Below, in pieces: positions 1 to 13,700 of a DNA stretch of 64,000 nt. The notes beneath the pieces were generated by a model. That model saw nothing but the letters and a program-made list of their open reading frames with translations, had not been told where the DNA came from and did no database searches. Within the stretch, counting starts at the first letter, position 1; every line of letters begins with the position of its first letter. The position numbers and the translations under genes are program-made. Origin of the DNA: Trichoplax sp. H2 (Eukaryota; Placozoa; Uniplacotomia; Trichoplacea); the NCBI GenBank assembly GCA_003344405.1, contig NOWV01000023.1:682001-746000 (forward strand). The letters are read 5' to 3'.

Positions 1-1685
1 AGCTGCCATCGATAAATCTGAGATAGCAGTAGATGAACTCGCACTTTCTACCAGAGTACTCAGTACAGAAATTTGTAATAAAGACCCATAGAGGTAAGAA
101 ACAACCTCTATGTACTGTATTGTATGGTAGATAGTAGAGACCATACTGTAGACTTGCAAGAAGAATACCTGGAGTGAAACTCTTTTTGGACGGACAGACA
201 TTTGACCTATTGTCATCTGGTCAACATATTGTATTCAACACTTGATTATTATAACCACTTGTAAAGAGTGCTTTAGTAAGGAGATAGTCGATTCTAAATT
301 GGCTCATTTTTTCTAAATTAAGTAATTCTACATTGCATTCCATTGCCTGTTGCTAAGCTCTGCTTGAAGTTAGTAACCTTAGATCATCAATGTTATCCAA
401 ATCAATACGAGTGATTTAGAAAACAGTCATGGAAGATCCATACTGAGTACAGTAGCTATTTTTCGACCTCATCTGGTAAGGGAAGTCCGTCCATCCGAGA
501 AGTGTGATGTGCTGTTAAGTGTACAGTACAGTACAGTGTACGGTACACAGACTAGACACCCTCTGTAAGGGTCTCTATCGTACAGTACGCTAGAGCCTCT
601 TTAAAGAGAGACATGACAATCTGTTGTTATAATAGACGACAACTGTCCTCTCTAGAGACCCTTAAGTTAATGTACACTTGTACAGACAAGCGAAAGGAAA
701 CCTGGATAGTTCCAACCAGTGCTCCGTACAATCCTATTGTTGGCTCCAACCAGAGGCTAATATCAGCACTGAAAACTAAAAAAAGAAGTTGCGTAGTCCT
801 AGTCCGTACACTCACCTAAATGAGTACAGTACTGGCTGCTTGCAGTACTGACAGAGTACAGTACAGCTGTACAGTACAGTACTGAACTGACTGAGTACCG
901 TACTGACTGAAATTTCACTTAATAATGTACCTGTACTGTACACTGTATACTGTACAGTACTGTAGAGTCAAATTATTTTAAGTAGAGTTTAACGTATAAA
1001 TTGATATTTTTACAATTTTTATTACGATATTTGAATTTTGAATTATCTAGGCTATCAATTGATACCAAATTTGTCTAATTTTATCCTGAAATTATGTTTC
1101 CATATTATTTCAATCAGACGGAATTTTTTGGAGTGTCTTCTTTTAGTACTGTACAGTGTACAGTAGTCCATGACAGACTGCTGTACTGTACTGTGTACTG
1201 TGTACAGTGTACAGTGTACAGTACGTACTGTAAGTACTGTACTGTACTGTAGTGTACTGTAAGTACTGTACTGTACTGTACTGTACTGTAGGGTGAAGTT
1301 TAAATTCTACAGTACTATGTCTTGCTTTCCCGACCGTTGCTCCAAATGAGCTGGCGGACCATTTAAAAAATAAAAAATATAAATAAAATAATTAATTATA
1401 CAGTATGTACTGTACAGTGTACAGTGCGTATAGTAATATCGTTAAGGTACATTGATTGTATGTTATAGTTATAATTTACATTAGTATATTCAAAATCGAT
1501 TTCCCTTGGTGTACAAGTACAGTATACTGTGTATTAGTGACTGACGACTGTATTCGTTATTTTTTAGATGTTGAGATATCAATGTTGCCCAGCTGTTCAA
1601 TTTCATAAGTAATTTTACAAGTGCAGACCTTGGATACCGCTGAAATTAACATCAAAAGGAGCTAAATCTTGGCTTTTATTTAATC
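1..1685. repeat. Gene-free region with TGTAC/GTACAG palindromic arrays
   Basis: No coding exon is recognised before the first TBC-gene ATG. The stretch contains several blocks built from short overlapping palindromes (TGTACA, AGTACT, CAGTACTG), mainly near 515-555, 815-965, 1145-1290 and 1395-1425. The blocks are irregular mixtures of ACTGT and ACAGT steps rather than a fixed-period satellite, and each is nearly its own reverse complement. Small open frames here (for example 613-819) overlap on both strands, as expected from such sequence, and look spurious. The same sequence type recurs near 48.75-49.3 kb and 52.6-53.1 kb. Function unknown. Confidence 0.7.
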
Positions 1686-4600
1686 ATGCAATTTGATCGA
1701 TTTGGATTTGCTATTTATGGAAATACGGAAGAATCGCAGGACGACATTCGATATCATGATTATGAGTTAGTGAAAGAAAGATGAATGACGAATGCATTAT
1801 AAATATCTTCAACTCTTAACTTGCATAAAAGTATATTAATTTTCAAGATTAACTCGATTATGCCAATTAGTACCGCTGTAGGATAATGTTTAGGCCTGAT
1901 AAGGTTAGATGTATACGGGCACAAGTATTAATTACAGTAAATGGGATAGACAAAAAAAGAATTGCCATCGGCCGTACCATATCTCATGCAGTATGCAATG
2001 TCAGGATGCATAGATACATGGATACGTTCAAAACGAATTGTATAGTTATTGATTAATTCGACTTCCGATAGAAGCAATAGTAAAGCTTAAGATCGAGTTT
2101 ACAATAATCATATTGTTACCGTCGATGTAATGAAGACGGATAGTGATGATAACTTTCAAAGATAAGTGGCTATAGAAATCCGTTCCTATCCCTACCTCAT
2201 CAGATGAAGTAGTCTACTACTTTCTAACAATTGCATCCATTTCTTAACTTTACCACAGAAATGATAATTACTTGTATAAACTTGTTGGCTGTGTGGTAAT
2301 ATATAAGGTTATGCTATAAACTTTTCAGAATTAGATATACGTATTAACCAATTGCATCAATTTTATTAGTGAAGGAAGCGTTGATTCCAATTTTTTAACA
2401 ACACAACGTGTTTGGGAGAAAATAGTCAACAATTGGGAAAAATATACTAATGGATCTCCTAATAAAGTCAGTACCAAACAATCGATATCGCTGGTTATTA
2501 GAGACGTGCTTTCTAACCTATAATAAAATTGAGTAAAGTGACATTGGATATCAGTAGATGCTTATTAATGATTATCATATCTTACAGCTGAGGACGCATA
2601 TTAAGCGTGGTATTCCAGATACATATCGATCAACCGTTTGGCAATTACTACTGGGCAGTAATTTCCTGATGTGTAATTCGGACTTCGATTATCAAGTTTG
2701 TAATTGATGACTTCTATAATTGATTAGATTGCATTTTTATGTACAGCATATGTTGATTTGAATCCTTCAATTATTTTGCTTGCATTCATACGATATTGAT
2801 AGGAAATGGTGAAAATGGTTTATCACGACTTAGTTGATGTAAATATTAGTGAGTATTGCATCGATCATGCAATTATTACCCTATCCAAATATGAATGTAA
2901 GTTAACATATACTGGCCAGCTTGAACCATCATAACCTCTAAACCACAATTATTAAATCTAATGTACAAGTGACTATCGTTTCAGGCTCGTCTTCTATAGA
3001 ATCTTCGAATATGACGGCGAAAACTGCAGCTCGCATTTCCATCATGAGACAAATTATGGTGGATATAGGTAATTGTGAATACCATCCGTGCTGAATTATT
3101 TAAGGGCATTGCATTCAGTGATTGTCATACCTTGCAAACTGTAAATTAAAATTTAAATAATCCTTATCTTGGTACATAGGACGTTCGTTTCCTACCCATC
3201 GAAAATTTATGGGTGATCTAGCTGAAGGCAAGGAAGGAAGAGCTCAGTTATTTAGACTTCTAATGGTCTACGCATTGTACAATCCTTCTATCGGTTACTG
3301 CCAAGGTAGTAATATAAAATTCAAGGCATTAAATTTGGGGCAAAATTTTAGATAGAATCTTGACTGAAATGTAATGTACTAGTTTTATATTTGATATTCA
3401 TTGTGTATGAACATTATCTAGGTATGGCATTTATCGCCGGTATGTTGCTAATGCACATGAACGAAGAGGTAGTGAATGTGAATGGATAAATGATTATCCT
3501 GTTAAAATCTTGCTATGATTCCAGATAATTTAGGCTAACTTTATTTTATTGAGGATGCTTTTTGGTCAATGGTGTCGTTATTTGAAAAATCGAAATATCT
3601 TAGAGGATATTTTGATAAATCTCTATCGCGGTATGCTCAACTATCATTTGCATTTAGTGATATACTATTCGAGTGACAATGTGTCATTAAAAGCCATATT
3701 AGAAGCTCTTGAAGAAGTTTTTGAACCATAACGTAATATTTAACTAATTAAATCATTTGAACAGGATTCACCGAAATGCGGAAGTCTTTTGGCGTATTCT
3801 TGAACAAAAAATGCCTAAACTATGGCATCATCTTGTATGAAACATAATTTTATGTCTGATAGAATTGTAGCTTAATTATTTATCATTTTATGAATTTAAC
3901 TCGTTTTTTTATAGGACGATATGAAAATTCACCCTCTTATGTTTATAACTCAATGGTTTATGACTCTTTATACTAGCCTTCCATGCTGGGATACTGTATT
4001 ATGCATTTGGGATATGACACTTTTTGAAGGTAACTACAACGATGCAGACTAATGTGCAAGTACTTTGCATAAAATAGATTCTGTATTGTTTGATCTATGC
4101 TTTATCATTAAATTTATTAGGAACAAATAATTAATTCTTCATACATTAATGCTTGTACATTTTTTAGGAACTTCGACTTTATTTCGTATTGCAATTACCA
4201 TTATGATGCAGTTAGAAGGTATTCCACGATAACTCGTTCTAAAGAATCAGCGTCATTGTTGACGCTCCAGTATTGATTGCATGATTACCTTAGTATTACA
4301 ACGTTTCTCAGTTTCAGAAATGAAAGGATTTCACCTTAATAAATCTTCTGTTTATTTAAAGTTGACGCTATTTTATAGCTTGTAAATAGTACTACACAAA
4401 TTGGTGTTGCTCAATGTGTTTTCTAATTTGAACACAGACGAATTACTCGGAGCCACAAATTTAACTGATCTAATGCCATGTATTCTGAAAATTTCACCAA
4501 AAATGTAAGTTATTCACGTTCACATTCTTAACTGCCAATTCCATATTACTCATTTATGAATATATTTGGTAATAGCGTTAAAAAATCAAAGTTTATACCG

Positions 4601-6065
4601 GCTGTGCGGAAGACCGTTCTCCCTGAATGGGAAATTGAAGCTGTGCAAGCAATTATCCATGAAGATAAAGCAGATGAAGGTATGCCACCAATCGTATTTT
4701 GTTCGTCATAAGTTAACAACATTATTTTAATCCAATTAATTTCAATTATGTAGTAGCGAAAAGGAAAAGGTTGGAACCAGAATTAGATGAGTTAGGTAGC
4801 AGGGACAAGCGCAGTCGGATAGACGAAACCCAAGCTGTTGTTACAAGTAAGAAATAAAGAAATTTATTAGTCTAAATTATTTCTCGTTCCATGATATAAT
4901 AACGTGATAGTGTAGTTATTATCGTGCAATTAACATAATTTAATATCTGGTATCATGCTATTATTAGGCGATAATCAAGTATCAGAGTCGAGTTTGCTTC
5001 AGAAGCTTGCAGGTATAATATCAGGAACTAAAGAAATAAAGAAGCATAAGGCGAGGAGAACTTCTCAAATCACCCCGAAAAGAAGACAAAATGATATCCG
5101 AAGGAGAAGGGCAAAACCTGTAATGATCGAAATGGTAAGATGATGTATTGTCCTTGAATAATTAATTATTCACTAAATAGGACAAGCTACTTCAATCGCT
5201 GTATACTTTAAACAAAAAATGAAAATTTACTCACGGTTTTATGACCATTAGAAAAACTTAGGAAACGTGAAAGTGGATAATTTAGCATCAAATGTATCGA
5301 TGCTGAACAATCCATTGTATAGTGATGCTAAGTCTCGGAGCATAAATAATCAAGAGAATACGTTCTCCTTCAGGAAAGAGCTCAATAATGACCAGTTATT
5401 CGTAAGTTATGCTCAGTCATTTTCAGTCAAATTTAAATTTTCTAAATAATCGAAATTTAATAAGACTGTGATATTGTATTTAAAAATAAATACGGAAGCC
5501 TAACGCAAGTGCAGTAAAACCTGCAATTGGAAGGTAAGGATAGTATATTATTGCAATTGCAAGTTACTTCAAAATTTGGCGATATGTGATAAGTTATTTT
5601 AATTCTTTAAAGTACGGCTAGAGATAAGCTATCATTCAAAATTTTCAACACTCCTACTCCTTCGAGGCTAACACAAGTAAGTGACATTACTGAATCATAT
5701 TGCAATGAGGACAACATTCTGACGAATGGTCAACTCAAGTTAAGATGTTCATATTAATCACTAGTCCAGTACCTTGATACTATTTGCAAAGATAGACATT
5801 AGGGAAAACGCTTTATAAAGTGCTACAGTATAGTTAACTTTACTGATCATGACATGGAGATAGAATTGAACGATCTTAATATGTGTTTTACATGCTATTT
5901 CACCCTAACATTAATACACTTACTCATTTCTGATTTTAAATAAAGAAAACTGCTAGAAATGATTGGTTCTGTAGTTCAGCAATTACTAATTCACCAGACG
6001 TTGAAATGAGCGACTTCAACAAGCAAATTGTGCGATTGAAGCTTGAACTTGAGAATGTAGACTAA
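1686..6065 (+). CDS. TBC-domain Rab GTPase-activating protein
   Basis: TBC proteins speed GTP hydrolysis by Rab GTPases on membranes. Nineteen exons: 1686-1765, 2370-2466, 2588-2657, 2834-2896, 2985-3068, 3180-3305, 3422-3468, 3554-3630, 3765-3834, 3915-4029, 4168-4218, 4438-4504, 4576-4679, 4754-4846, 4968-5134, 5252-5401, 5499-5533, 5613-5676, 5946-6065. All phases match and the model gives 559 aa. The N-terminus has the FDRFGF motif seen before many TBC domains. The domain begins at KRGIPD. The arginine finger lies in IMVDIGRSFP (about residue 133) and the glutamine finger in GYCQGM (about 173), so catalysis should be intact. FITQWFMTLY and IWDMTLFEG follow. The C-terminal third is low-complexity and strongly basic (KKHKARR, PKRR, RRRRAK). 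The subfamily (GRTP1, USP6NL or TBC1D10-like) cannot be fixed by eye. Exons 17-18 are the least certain. Confidence 0.9.
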
Positions 6066-7723
6066 TGTAATCGGTTAATTAAATGCTAATATTCTAGCGT
6101 AGATGTATACTTATAGCGATTTCTACTTAATACAAAATGTGGCGGTTAGAAGAGTTCCTGTCGTATCACTGCATTGCAGACAAAATCTGACATGTTGCAG
6201 GACTCGAGCTGTTCTATTTACTTATGACTTAGCCCGGAATTTTACCTTGCTGATATACAACAAAAATTTCAGCTAAAAAGTGTGTTGGATTTTATTTTGT
6301 TAGGCAGAGTTTGACGTCAATGTCTTGTAATCCTACAGTCATTGAGGTGCTTGTATCCCAATATATAATATTCTTAAATCTTAAATGCTTAGATTTTATA
6401 CCTATTTCTTTATGAATTTTTAATGTAAGACATAATGAACGAAGTTCATGCTGTAGATCAGCTTCATAAATAGCAATTGGTTGTGAACTTAAAAATTTCG
6501 TTGCGTACATAATATATAATATCATTACATTCTAAAAATAAAATGAACGCATGTATTCTTTAGTGATAACTTTCAGATAAGGTTTCTTTACTGTGGAATT
6601 CCTAATTCAACGATAAATTGATTGAAATTGAAGTATGGCGTTATCAAGCGATATAATGTATCACAAAGTAATTGACGTCTGCAGTATACGAGCTCATAAC
6701 AGGATTCAAATTCTCAGTATCATCGAAATCTAGTCAACTGTTTCGGATGAGCTTATTTGATCATGAACACTACATCATCTGCTCAATGTAACTTTCGCAT
6801 AAATTTTAATAAGACACTGAAGTTAGAGTTAAATTTATGCTAAATAAAGATAAGATTAGCTACAACATAGAAAAACAGATCTTGAAAGGTGAACTCACCC
6901 TAACTAAAACTAGGTGATTCGATCATGCATTTTGTCATCCTGCATTAAGCTAATTGTTATCTCGTGAATTGACTAATTAATGAATGAGCCAAAGTATTGA
7001 CCGGTCTATTACATCATTTATCAACAATTTCATGTATCATGCTATGCTTATTTTAAAGTCACAAATCTTTTAGAATAAATTCAAATTCTGCATTACGGTG
7101 TATTTCATAGACACCAGCCATACCACTACCAAAAATAGCGTACCTTATGCATGCGTATCGTATTATGTTGACACAGGTAGTAATCGCATATTGACTGATC
7201 CGTTTCCATGGCAACATAGAGTCTTACTCAATCGCAGGTAGTTTCTACCTTACAACAGTCATTTATCAGATATTAATATAATTTATAATTATTCTTACGC
7301 TTGATTCATCGGATGAGTTAGCTTTTAAAACAACCAAATTCGAGAAAGCTCGAAAGCTTTATTAACCAAAAAGTACATTTAGTTTGCATAATAGGATTGC
7401 ACTTCTATATTTTATAAAATTATCTGTTCATGATGAGCATAAAAATTTCATGATTTTTATGAGGTTTACGTAAAGACCATACTATAAACACACCATAAGG
7501 TAAGCTGTAAGTGTAACCTTCCTACCATCACAGAATTTACGATAGTTGTTATGTGAATAGCGTTTTACTTATGGTTACATAAATTTTAAGAGCTCTACGA
7601 GTAGTAATCCTAGAATATATCGTCAAATTGCACTAATATTATTTAAGAGACAGAGAGTATTATTATCATTATCATTGCATAACGTGAATAATTTGAAAAT
7701 TAGATAATAAAGAATTGTTTCAG
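6066..7723. other. Intergenic interval, possible first exon of the next gene
   Basis: No conserved coding exon is evident. The open frame at 6292-6525 (-) has no recognisable features. One short candidate first exon for the downstream CH-ankyrin gene is 7147-7176: an ATG, ten codons (MHAYRIMLTQ) and a GTAGTA donor in phase 0. That phase fits the strong TTTCAG acceptor before 7724. It has no support from homology, so it is offered only as a possibility. Confidence 0.35.
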
Positions 7724-10700
7724 GAAGTACATGTTGTAGCCATGTCTGTTTTACGCTGCCGTTTAAATGGATTCTCGGCGTGGATTAATGTTCGATTACA
7801 GCCTTATGAGCACCAAATCAATAATGCCTTAACTGATCTTATGAAAGGAACTAATCTACACACATTTCTATTAAGTATGTAGTAATGTACTAATTACAGC
7901 TGTGCTAGAGATTATTTGGAGCAATAATTATAATTAAATCTCATCAATCGTAGCTCTTACTTTGCAGCTTTTTCGATTGTATATTTCAATAACTGTTTTT
8001 TATCATAAATATACAAAGACTGATTCCTGAAATTCAATTACTTGATAGGTTTAACTGGTCGTAAGCCACGCAAAATCAAATCTTTCGAAAAGTATGCACA
8101 GTAGTATTTTAAAACTGGCTTACTATAGAATACTGATCTTCTTAATTTTATCTAGCCATCAGTGAAAAGGGATAGCAGCTGTTGTTACATTATATATATA
8201 AGTCTAATTTAGATCATTTCAGTTCATTTCACTAACGACCAAAAGCATCAAATCCGGCTACTTTCATAAATTGGATTATAGAAATATTTACAAGAAGTTT
8301 AAGTCTACTTTATAATATAATTGTTAAGTAATGATATTAGAGAAAACGAGAACTTTCAGATGGGTCCGTATGCGAGTTAGTTATTAAAGTTATTACTGTT
8401 TAAATCTAATATATGAATTTAATTTGGCAATCATAACTATAATTAGTCACGAACTAATACAGCTCATTACAGGCTAGACATAATTATGACTTCAAGAATT
8501 ATAGTAAATTTTACCGTCCATTTTCAGTTTAATTAATGGCTCAGTGTAAAAATCTACTAATATTACAAGATATGTATGATAACTCTAGAAGAATTACAGT
8601 CAGTGTATCTAATGAATATGTTTAAAATTATTGGTAGACTAACAAAGTATCAAAAGGAAACTAGAATAGAATGGCTAATGGAAGAGCTTCTTCTCTTGTA
8701 TGTATAAAATAAGAATGGAAGATAAATGCTTTTTTAGCTACAACTATCGCATTATTTACGAGTATATTTATTCTATAGCGAAATTGTGCCGGATGACACA
8801 GTCGTTGATTGTAACTTATTTGTCCGCAAGAGCGCTGAGCAGGTAGAAATCATTCGATATATAACTTTACTTTGTTGCAGAAAAAATTTAAATGAATTAT
8901 AATTGGTAAAAGTTAAACTATCGTTTCATATTTTATTGACTTAAAATATACAGAAGCTTCATTTTTTGCCATGACTAAATCAAATCACGACATCAAATAA
9001 AACATAATTATTTAATTAATTTACTAGATTTTCGATTTGCTATGGATGATTGTTAGCCAAGACATTTGGTTTCTATGGCAGCAAATGGATTTTTTACGCT
9101 CTAATGATCCGAGAAAGTTAACGGTGACTCCACTATCGGTAGGACTATACCATTATAAACATTTTCTTACTTAAATTGCAAATACTTCCTCAAGGTTTTA
9201 AGCAGTTATTAGAAATTGAGCCTAGTTCATTTTTTTTTAACAATAGTGGACACCTCCGGAACCCCCTCCACCGAGGCCACAATCTGCTCGAAAAATTTCA
9301 TTACTACAAGGATTTCGCTCTGCAGCATTCATAACGGAAGGAGAAGTTAAAGAATTCAACCCCGTTAGTCTGATACAATTACATTACAAATCTATAGCCT
9401 TAAACTATCCTACTGACCTTTGATAACTAATTTATAAAATAAATAGTTGAATAAGAGACTTAATTATAGAAATGTAGTTCGGAGATTGTATTTGCAAATA
9501 AGCATATTACAGCAAAACCTTACTGGAATTGAAAAGATTTCTTTTAAATTTTTTGCGCCTATCTAGAAAGATCTCAAAGATGAAGAGTGCGACAGGTATG
9601 TATGCCCGTAATGAATTTCTGTCTAAAGCTTATTAATTCCGATGCTCATACTTTTAAAATATTAGCTTTTTCTTGATTGAGTACGAAATCATAAATATCA
9701 ACTTTTTGATTTACTGTACTGTATGTTATTGTAACTGAATAATCGAGATAACTGTGGAATTTGATTTTTATTCAAATTATTGAATGCTTTTGTAAAGGCT
9801 TAGACTATCTAGAAGGAAAGGAAACAGGTAAAAATTGCAATCTTTTATGCAAAAATTTAGCTCATGACGTACTATAGATCATGCTACCGATCATAAATTA
9901 ACTTAAAGTACGAAATAAAGCAGAATCTCACTTCTGGTGGGCTGTCTTTGCTTAAAGATGCTTTAAATAAAATAAGTAAAGATTAAAAGAGTCGACAGAA
10001 GTTGTATTGTTATAAGTACTAAGTGCAGCTTTGTATCTACGTCTTAATTTAAACAGAGACGAATACCCGTTTCCTGAAGAATGTGTCATTGATCTTATAA
10101 ATAATCAACTAAAAGTAAGCTACGAATGGTTAATTTTAAGTTAACATAAATTATCGAAATAGTAATTAGCAATGAAACAGTATGAATTATTAAGATAAAT
10201 AGGCACAAATTATGATAATTGACAGCTAATTTAACTACTTTGAGGGTAATTGATTATCATTAACCACTGACTTGTTTATTGTTTTAAAAATATTCGTAGT
10301 TAACAAGGGAAGGCAAAAAATTAAAAATAGAAGTAAGTTTAGTGAAGTAAGCATTGAAATATATTCGAATTATTATCAGAGATAATATTTTCTTCCCTTG
10401 TATAATTGTAGGCATTGAATGAGTTAGCAGATGGAAGGTAATGTAAAATTAACGTTCATTTAGCTGAAATATCATAATCTTACGCTAACGAAATTGTGTA
10501 TCTTAATGTACTGGTTATATATAGGATACTATGTGCTTTGGTCAATTCTTTTGTACCCGGGACTTTCACAACTGAGGTTTTGCTTAACGATAGGTATGAC
10601 TAGCCCATATGAATTTTATGCAAAACAATCTACATTCTGAAATAGCTTGTCATTTTATTAAAGCTTAATAATTTAGTTTTCTTCTGTGAATAAAGGTGGT

Positions 10701-13700
10701 CTATGAACTTAGCTATTAAAACGGCAGGAGATATGTTTGATGGTTCTCATCCAATTCATTCCGGCGATCTTGTAGAGGTAATATCTGAAGGAGTCTTCAC
10801 AACATGTTAGTCCTAAATTTGTCATTATTTGTGATAAATTAATTTTCTTTGAAATAATTTTAGGCTGATAGTGTGGGTTTATGCGCATTTTGGGCATCAT
10901 TCTTCATGCTTGGTTATAAATATCGGCAAAGCATGGCAGCTCTACAGACAAGAGTTAGTAGTCGTTTGAATTAATTAAGTAGTGACCACTCAGGTTCTAG
11001 TTCATTACTAGATCTCTTTTTCGCGATTGAGTTTTAAATAGTATTAATATCTTAAACTAAATATCATGCAAAAAGTTCACTCATAATTTACATGATTAAG
11101 TTAAGCGAAAGTCGTACTCATTTCTTAGTTATGCAGATGTAATATTTGATGTTTAGTTATTAAGATGAAATTAAAATAGAAGAAAATAATTTTAAGGGTT
11201 TAACCCTAGACAAAACTTAAAAGCCTAGCTATACGTAAAATAACCGCAAAAAGGACTGTTTTGAATCTATTCTTATCAATTTTTTTACACTAGAAAAATT
11301 TACATTTGAAGTGCTTAGAATTGAAATCAGAATTTGATCAATTTCCAGCGGTTGTTTCTTCAATGGCTCATCTACAGAGGTGAAATTAGCTATAAATTTT
11401 AAAAAGCAACAAAACGTTTCTTTAACTTTGCTATACCATGTTTAATAATACTACGTAAATGTAACGAATAAACTCATGGTGAAAAATAATTTTTATCCAG
11501 GCGAACACAAATTGTTAGTAACTTACGGGAATTGGAAGAAGGTAAGCAGAATCGAAGAATTGAATCTAGTTTAACCTACTGCAATGTTACATATAGCTTG
11601 ATTTCTTGTCTGCCTCCTAGAAATTGCCACAATAGAAACTAATTATGATTTAGAGATGTGTGAGAAGTGGAAAGAGAGAGTGGAAAGAGTTCAGAGTGAG
11701 GTACGTAACATAATACGTGCATATCATAATTTATTCATTTAAACGATCGAAATAGCCAGTGCTTGATTCGTGAGAGACTGAAAGTTTGCAGAATATATAT
11801 ATAAACCACTACAGCTAAACAGTTAACCACAGAAAAAAATCTTCATGCTTATTTGATTCATGTACTTTTAATTACGTTTCTGAATACAGATGTACTGTTT
11901 ATTGCAATTGCTTTTTCCTTTAATTCTGGCAATACGAATGATTATTGTTATATTTCCATAGACTCGACATATCGTGGCAAGTAAAATAAGGGATCGCTTC
12001 GACGTAATTGAATTAGATCGGTAATTATAATATATTCATAAATAATTACTTATTTATGGCAATCAGTATAATACTCTATATAAGAACTATTGATAGCTTA
12101 AAAATGTAAATCCGAATTACAACTACGGGTATCTTTTTTGAATGAAATCAGGAATATCACGATAAATGACTTGAGCGCTTCCTTGATGATCAATTTGGTA
12201 AGGCAAAAAGTTTTTAAGATGCTTACCTTATCTGTAATTCTATCTATTTAGATATTATATCATTTAATGTATCATCAATATCGAATGATTTAACGTAAAT
12301 ATATTCTTAGGAATAAATCTATTATCCCTACTTCGCTTGATTTATACAAATTTTCATACGCATACGTCATGCTCTAATTTATCGACTTTAATATATATCT
12401 TCAATTAGCAATTAACCAATGGAACAGGATATTATTCTAGCAGTACTCGTGAAACCGTTTGGAACGGTCGTAGAATGATTTTAAAGGATAAGAAATCAGG
12501 TGAGGATATAGGCAAATAGGAAATTATTATATGTTATCCACGTCCTTATTATTTTGCCAAGTTAAATTGATGAATAGTCTCGTCTATTGTCTAACATTTT
12601 TTTCAAAATATCTTGCTATAATTTAAAGTTTTCGTATATCTCCTATTTTAAATAATAATAATTACCGTAGCTTTTATATCTATTTGATAGATTCATTCTT
12701 ATTACATTTTTGTTAACGACTACTTTATAACAGGGCATTTTTATGATGATTTTACTACACGACGAAAAAATCATTGTAAGTTTATTAAACAACCGGAAAG
12801 TCTGCAGAAAATAAGACGATATTATTATGTTGATACCTAGATACTGTAGATTGATCAACTATTAGTAAATCAATACAGCCATCTATATTAATTATTTGCA
12901 ATAAACTAATCACTACTTTAGCCGATGTTCGTTCTATTCTCGGTTTGGATCCTTACGAAGTTGTGGAGATTTCACCTAATGATGCCAGTAATTATGAAGT
13001 AAGAGATTATCGATCCTATAATGTGATTAAAACTCTGCTAGTTTCATTTAGATTCTCTCAAATTAGTTCGTATTTCCTTACGTTGCATGTTACTATCAGC
13101 TTATAGTCACACCATGTTAAGGCATTTTTTACGTTGTTAATCTAGGTTTACTTTGAAAGTCCATCAAGAAATAAAATGCTTAAAGTTGGAACTAAATTTG
13201 TGTATCAAGTCTTTCCAGGTAACACCTTAATATGTGAACGATTGTACCACAGAGCAGCAAAAATGGGTGAATTAGATACCATCAAGAAATTGGTAAAGTA
13301 TTTGCTATAGCAATCATAAACCCGAATATATAGTCAGGATACTTTACTTTCTCACTTTTTTATTATTTATCTTTCTCTATTAAAGCATTTATATATCAAA
13401 TATGCTTAAATATTTAGTTCATACTTTATAAATTACTATCTTTTTTATAATTTTCAGGTCATATTCTTTAAGAAGGCCGAATCATTTGTGAACTCAAGAG
13501 AAAAACGAAGTGGGAATACTGCTTTACATTTAGCTTGTAAACACGGCCATAAGGTGACTTACTTCTAGCACTTGATTTATAATCTTGCTATAGGCCTATT
13601 CTTAAAGTAGCTTTTAAACATCGATAATTGATAAAATTTAATCAAGTGTTGATAGTCTGAGAATATTTGTATTGTAATAGTAACTGATTGAGTATAGTTA

